Positions 58,339 through 64,000 of a stretch of 64,000 bases of DNA are shown here, piece after piece. How positions within the stretch are numbered: the first letter of the stretch is position 1; each line of letters starts with the position of its first letter. The stretch is from contig OY987234.1 in the NCBI GenBank assembly GCA_963920705.1, positions 6,149,851 to 6,213,850 on the forward strand, written 5' to 3'. The DNA comes from Odiellus spinosus (lineage: Eukaryota > Arthropoda > Arachnida > Opiliones > Phalangiidae). The translations under genes were made by a program, and so were the position numbers. Under the pieces are notes generated by a model. That model did not search any database and was not told where the DNA came from. It saw nothing but the letters and a program-made list of their open reading frames with translations.

Positions 58339-59710
58339 TTTAAATCTCTTTTAAATCTGATTAAAAAATCACGGTTAAATCTCATTAAAAAATCATAGTT
58401 AAATCTGATTAAAAAATCACGGTTAAATCTCATTAAAAAATCTCGGTTAAATCTCATTAAAAAATCTCGGTTAAATCTCATTAAAAAATCTCTTAAATCT
58501 GATTTAAAAATATCTCGGTTATATCTGATTAAAAAAAATCTCGGTTAAATATGATTAAAAATCTCGGTTAAATCTGATTAAAAAATCTCGGTTAAATCTA
58601 ATTTAAAAATATCTCGGTTAAATCTGAATAAAAAATCTCGGTTAAATCTGATTAAAAAATCTCGCTTAAATCTGATTAAAAAATCTCGGTTAAATCTGAT
58701 TAAAAAATCTCGGTTAAATCTGATTAAAAAATCTCGGTTAAATCTGATTAAAAAATTTCGGTTAAATCTGATTTAAAAATTTCGGTTAAATCTGATTTAA
58801 AAATATCTCGGTTAAATCTGACTTAAAAATATCTCGGTTAAATCTGACTTAAAAATATCTCGGTTAAATCTGATTTAAAAATATCTCGGTTAAATCTGAT
58901 TTAAAAATATCTCGGTTAAATCTGATTTAAAAATATCTCGGTTAAATCTGATTTAAAAATATCTCGGTTAAATCTGATTTAAAAATATCTCGGTTAAATC
59001 TGATTTAAAAATATCTCGGTTAAATCTGATTTAAAAATATCTCGGTTAAATCTGATTTAAAAATATCTCGGTTAAATCTGATTTAAAAATATCTCGGTTA
59101 AATCTGATTTAAAAATATCTCGGTTAAATCTGATTTAAAAATATCTCGGTTAAATCTGATTTAAAAATATCTCGGTTAAATCTGATTTAAAAATATCTCG
59201 GTTAAATCTGATTTAAAAATATCTCGGTTAAATCTGATTTCAAAATATCTCGGTTAAATCTGATTTCAAAATATCTCGGTTAAATCTGATTTCAAAATAT
59301 CTCGGTTAAATCTGATTTCAAAATATCTCGGTTAAATCTGATTTCAAAATATCTCGGTTAAATCTGATTTCAAAATATCTCGGTTAAATCTGATTTAAAA
59401 ATATCTCGGTTAAATCTGATTTAAAAATATCTCGGTTAAATCTGATTTCAAAATATCTCGGTTAAGTCTGATTTAAAAATATCTCGGTTAAGTCTGATTT
59501 AAAAATATCTCGGTTAAGTCTGATTTAAAAATATCTCGGTTAAATCTAATTTAAAAATATCTCGGTTAAATCTGATTTAAAAATATCTCGGTTAAATCTG
59601 ATTTAAAAATATCTCGGTTAAATCTGATTTAAAAATATCTCGGTTCAAATTGATTTAAAAATATCTCGGTTCAAATTGATTTAAAAATATCTTGGTTAAA
59701 TCTGATTAAA
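58339..59710 (+). repeat. 23-to-26-bp satellite array, about 50 units
   Basis: The main unit, TCTCGGTTAAATCTGATTTA plus AAAATA, is 26 bp. At the left edge units are 23-24 bp with GATTAAAAAA in place of GATTTAAAAATAT; the change to 26 bp occurs near 58780. Within each unit TTAAATC-T-GATTTAA is a perfect dyad. Variants occur in runs: GATTTCAAAAT at about 59230-59390, TTAAGTCTG at 59461-59520, and TTCAAATTG in two units at the right end. The minus frame of eight-residue repeats (MRFNRDFL) at the left edge is not a gene. Confidence 0.92.
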
Positions 59711-62700
59711 CCTCGTCTGAAGAAGGTTAGGTCGCTCACGATATGCTCCGAATCTCGCTAATGACGTAATTGATCATCGAGCGATGGAACGCGTTTCTAA
59801 ATCGTATCAGTATACTCTGTTCAATTCGCTATAACTGAAATAGGTTTCGGGTGAACTTTAAGCTAAAGTAGCCGGTGTTGGGCATGAGTGGGGGAAGGTG
59901 GGAGACTTAATGTCGGATAAAGACGAGGCCCGATGTTAGGGATCGCGTCGCGTAATGCCCGCCAAAAATAATAGGATGAAAATATTCTTTATTCTTCGCG
60001 TCTGTCTCTCTTTCTCGGCTCCCGGGGTACGGTGTTATGATTGGGTCGCCGGGTTCGTATTAAATCCGAAACCAATTTCCTTTTTGTTTTCACGTTGAGG
60101 GATTGCGCGGAACGTAATTACTTTCTAACTAAGACGTCTTCGTTGCATCGTCAATGAATCATGATCGTGGAGAATGAAATGCCGTTTGTACTCGTTACGT
60201 TTTAGTGCTTGCGCGTCATTTCTAGACAGCCGATTAGATTATCAACTTCTCAGAGTAAACTTTTATGAGAAATATAAAATACATATTAGGTTTGTTCAAC
60301 TTGTCTATTCAAACGAATCGTCACTGGAGTTGATGGGTTAGTGACGTAAGAAGTTTTATAAGGATTTTGTTAAATTATATTTTAGAATATAATTTTTTTT
60401 TTTTCTGTTGTGAAAGGGAGAATGCGATTGGCAGGCAAATCCAGAGTTTTTCTATCGATTTCTTGTCGATAAAATAGGTTTATTCGTTAGTTAAAAATAT
60501 AGTTTTAAGTTCAATGTTGGTTTGCAAAAATTAGTTGAAAAGTAGGCTTAACAATGATCTACAAATACTTTGTTATTTCGCTAATAGATTCTTCAACGCG
60601 CGTTCTTTATTCTGACAGCGAATGTTTTCAAACTAAACCGGAGACTCATTAACGGCGAGATATAAAATTCTCCATTGAACTCTTTTAAGCCTAAATTCCG
60701 AGTAAGATAAATTGATTCGTAGCTTCGCTATAGTTAATAAGTCCTAAATGTTACGATAAAAACGATAAAAATTTAGTCTTTGTTGGCTGCCCCATTCTCC
60801 TTTTTAGATTGATATTTCCAAACACAAAGATTCGATATATAGAGGTCACGGGGTCAATACGTAATAACATCCCCTCGACAATTGTCTTTTGAATTAGGTT
60901 TATAAGAAATAAAAGTTTAAACCTTGATAAAAACTCTCGGTAAATGACATCGTTTGATTGTCGCGATGGTTGGGAGTAATAGGAACGCGACATCACGTTC
61001 TCGTTGATGCCCGTGGCCAAGTTATACGAAGCGGAACGAATTTGATTGTGTCCAAATACTTTCGGTGACAACCTAAGCATTCCCATAAAAAAGAAAAAAA
61101 TGAAAAACCTGAGCGCGAGTTTTTCACCATTTTCCCTTTAGGCTTATAGGGATTCATTTTTCAACCGCGTAGAATCGACAGACGATAAGAAAAAGGGTTA
61201 AGTTTATTATCTCTCACGTGGCCACCTGCACGACTAGAGAGCCCCGCAGCGACTTTCTTTCGTTTTCGACAATTCCTTTAAAAGTACGTCCTAAGATAGT
61301 GCAGGAAGAGAGCGAAGTGAAACTCTGGGAGGAAACTGAAAAGGTACTGGTGGTATGACCCTCGATACCTTACCCTACAATATAGGACTATGATACGTTT
61401 TTCGAAATTAAGTTTTTCGCTGTCGCTCCGTCGTCAATTAAAATTGATTTCCACGGCCAACGCGAACTTTAAGTTAACTAGTAGCGGACTTAGCCTCGAC
61501 TCTATTTTACTTCGGGTTGGGGGACCCATAATTCGACGCTTAAAAAGTTCTAGAAATTGGTGATAGAAGGTCGTAAAATGACCTTTTTCGCTAGGGGCCA
61601 GACACTTGGCGTACAGGTTGTACCTTTGACTGTACTTAAAATCCCTGTCTTTGACAGTGCTTAAATGATTATGCGTAATCCATAATCGTTGTACAGGGGA
61701 ATCCTAGAGTGATTAGCCCCTCGCTTTCTCGTATCAATATCTGCCTTTCCAAAAAATGTTAAGATTAACCCTATTTCCTAATAGCTAGATAATCTCGTAA
61801 TTGAGAAAACAGTTCTACCCACCCATATGTCTATATCATCGCGTCTACTTATTATCCTTATATGATTGTAACTTATGACGCGACTGTAAAGTAAACCCGT
61901 TACATTTTTGAGTGAAAGAAAAATCAAAGAGATGTGTTGTTCCGGGATTTACGACGGGATAGACTAGAGTGTTTACGCGTCTTTATTTTTTATTTCCCAT
62001 AAGATCTATAGAAAGCTATATACCAAAGATTCGCCCAACAATAGAAAGGGTTAAGAATCTTAGACGCGAGCATATAACAATAACATTTTTCTCCTTCAAC
62101 GTATATAGGCTTCGTTCGAGTTCCAATCGCGAACAATTACGCGAGACTAAAGGTTCTTTATAGTTATTGGTACTTTTTTTTCCGTACCTATCGCGATATA
62201 TCCACGTTGTAGGCTTTTTCAACTCGAGTATCGAACCAGTTAACCCGACCTCGCCATCAGAGTTTAATTGCTTGGAAAGCGTTATATTCTACCCGTCCGT
62301 GGTTTATTTTTCTTCTACAAATATAGGAAATCTATAGTTTCTATAGGTTAGTTATCCAAGTTGGGGTCCTCTACCCGAATTGATAACGTGGAACACTAAA
62401 CGGTTTCTTAATGAAAGGGCCTCAACTCGGCTACCTATTCTCCCGGGTTTTGTAAAAACCTTTATATGTAGCCGATACTCGCGATAGGTGATTAAATTTA
62501 GTTTCCAGTCAATCTTTTCCTCAGAAACTAAACACTAAAAGTCTAGCCGCGTCAAATTCAATCAAAGATATATAGGAACACGTAACTACGGGTGTTTGTT
62601 TTTTATTTTTTTGGGTGGTTTTATATTTATAATATCACGTATTTTTCCCAAAAGATTCCTTTATATAGGCATAACTATTGCGGTTTTTTCTTCTTTTTCA

Positions 62701-64000
62701 TTTCTTAACTCTTAATGTCTTATCGGGCGTGATAATTTGTTTAAATAAGCTATAAAGGTTTGAAGCTCTTAATGTTTCACCCTGTTTTAATAAAAAAATA
62801 AATAAAAAATCCCCAGATATGGCTAATTTTATAACGTATTGTTATTTAGCAGTGATAAATTATCACTTATGATCCCAAGCTGATTTAGTGAAGTCTAGCT
62901 CTAGCTTATTATCCTTCCAGACGTGACTTTACTTAATAAGCCTTCAGAAGGAACCTGAATTACATTGAAATTTCTCAATGTGAATTTGACTTAAAAAAAG
63001 GATTGGTATTGGATTATTGAAAATTGACTCAAATTACGCTTCAAGGGAGGCTGTTACTGATTTTTCGTGAACTCCAAATGGAAATTGAGCAGAATTTTCG
63101 GAAGGGACTTTTAAAAACGCTAATAAAATTATATTCATATGTCATAGAATAAATTGGGCCTACCACCGCAGTTAAAAATATATTTTATAATCGCCATTTT
63201 CGAAATTTTTAAAATAAACGTTTCACGCAGTATTACGTCATCGCACTATGGTCCCGATTGATTATCGCACATTATGGCATCAATGAGCGGTCTTTTTTGT
63301 AAAAGTACTCCATCCAGAAAGAAAATTATTGTTAATTACTTCCCAGAAATAAACTACGTCATATATCGGAAAAACAATTGCCTATATTTTTGACATTTTA
63401 GTTTTGATGTTTCTTAAGATCGCGTCAACCTAAAGTTATAAAATTTTGAATATAGCTCTTTAATAATAAGATAAAACTTCAAATATAATCCGTAGACATC
63501 GAAATAAATTGTAACAGCCTCACTTTCATTAAATATAGGCGAATTCCGTTGCTTATGCCGAATCCAATCATCCAAACGATATTTTTTTCTCCAGTTGACA
63601 TTCCAACTTAATCTCGCTAATTATAAACGTAATGTCAATTTCAATTCGAATTGATAGCGTGCGCGAAGCTTTAGACTCTCTTTATCTTTATGTCCACAAA
63701 GTGTAGTTTATAGGTTAATACGCGCTACCAACTGAAGAAGAATTTAGATAAATGGAACGTGGCTAGACATCTCAGATTTAATTTATTACCTAATTAATTA
63801 TTCCCATTTAAAAATGTCTGTATTCTATTTACGTTGATATTGACGTAAGCTCTTTAAATTAGATATTTTTCCACTCGCTCTCATAATTAGGAATTTATGA
63901 AATGTACCTCGATCTCTGACCTTAAATACAATTTTTTTCGGTGTAAATTCGGTAAACTAACTAAAAGTTATCAATCGTTAGGCTTATATATATTACAGCT
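59711..64000. other. Gene-free stretch to the window end
   Basis: No gene recognised. A degenerate family 1 MITE arm lies at 60412-60560 (AAAGGGAGAATGCGATTGG, AAAATAGGTTTATTCG, AAGTAGGCTTAAC). The 111-codon minus frame at 60751-61086 shows no motif I know. Confidence 0.4.

Overview
The window comes from an animal genome, most likely an arthropod or a related invertebrate. It carries a complete BEL/Pao retrotransposon (a lineage known only from metazoans), a Ty3/gypsy element, a Helitron and several families of short inverted-repeat DNA elements. The DNA is AT-rich, CpG is not obviously depleted, and two short (AACCT)n stretches resemble the arthropod TTAGG telomere repeat. I recognise no host gene. 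Outside the two retrotransposons every open frame is short (145 codons or fewer), except frames that run through minisatellites, and none has a domain I can name. The species cannot be fixed from the sequence.

Layout. Positions 1 to about 5700 hold a Ty3/gypsy element entering from the left edge: gag (two CCHC knuckles), then pol (protease, reverse transcriptase, RNase H, integrase with GPY/F domain) in the -1 frame. The gag-pol junction has a GGGAAAA slippery heptamer, a 6-nt spacer and a GC-rich hairpin. A diverged second copy of the pol 3' end follows, then a purine tract and the start of the 3' LTR at 5197. From 6.8 to 26 kb the sequence is gene-poor, with short inverted-repeat elements (19.2, 20.2, 20.6 and 21.9 kb) and a 41-bp minisatellite (23.2 kb). 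Positions 26036-32844 are an intact BEL/Pao element with matching 580-bp LTRs, a 5-bp target duplication (AGTGG) and a single 1812-codon gag-pol frame.

From 33 to 64 kb the window is a mosaic of non-autonomous DNA elements and tandem arrays: inverted-repeat elements at 34.0, 35.25, 36.7, 44.0, 46.9, 48.1, 48.7 and 53.3 kb; a non-autonomous Helitron at 45359-46598 with its own internal minisatellites; a roughly 170-bp satellite (49.7-50.5 kb); a 29/30-bp array (55.1-55.7 kb); a 31-bp array (56.6-57.0 kb) open in all three forward frames; and a roughly 26-bp array of some 50 units (58.3-59.7 kb).

Several short-element families share a terminus reading TTAAAGGGA with TTAA at both ends, which suggests one TTAA-targeting transposase mobilised them. 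Only the BEL element, and possibly the gypsy element whose 5' part lies outside the window, look able to encode their own mobility. The DNA elements here encode nothing and must have depended on enzymes supplied elsewhere.
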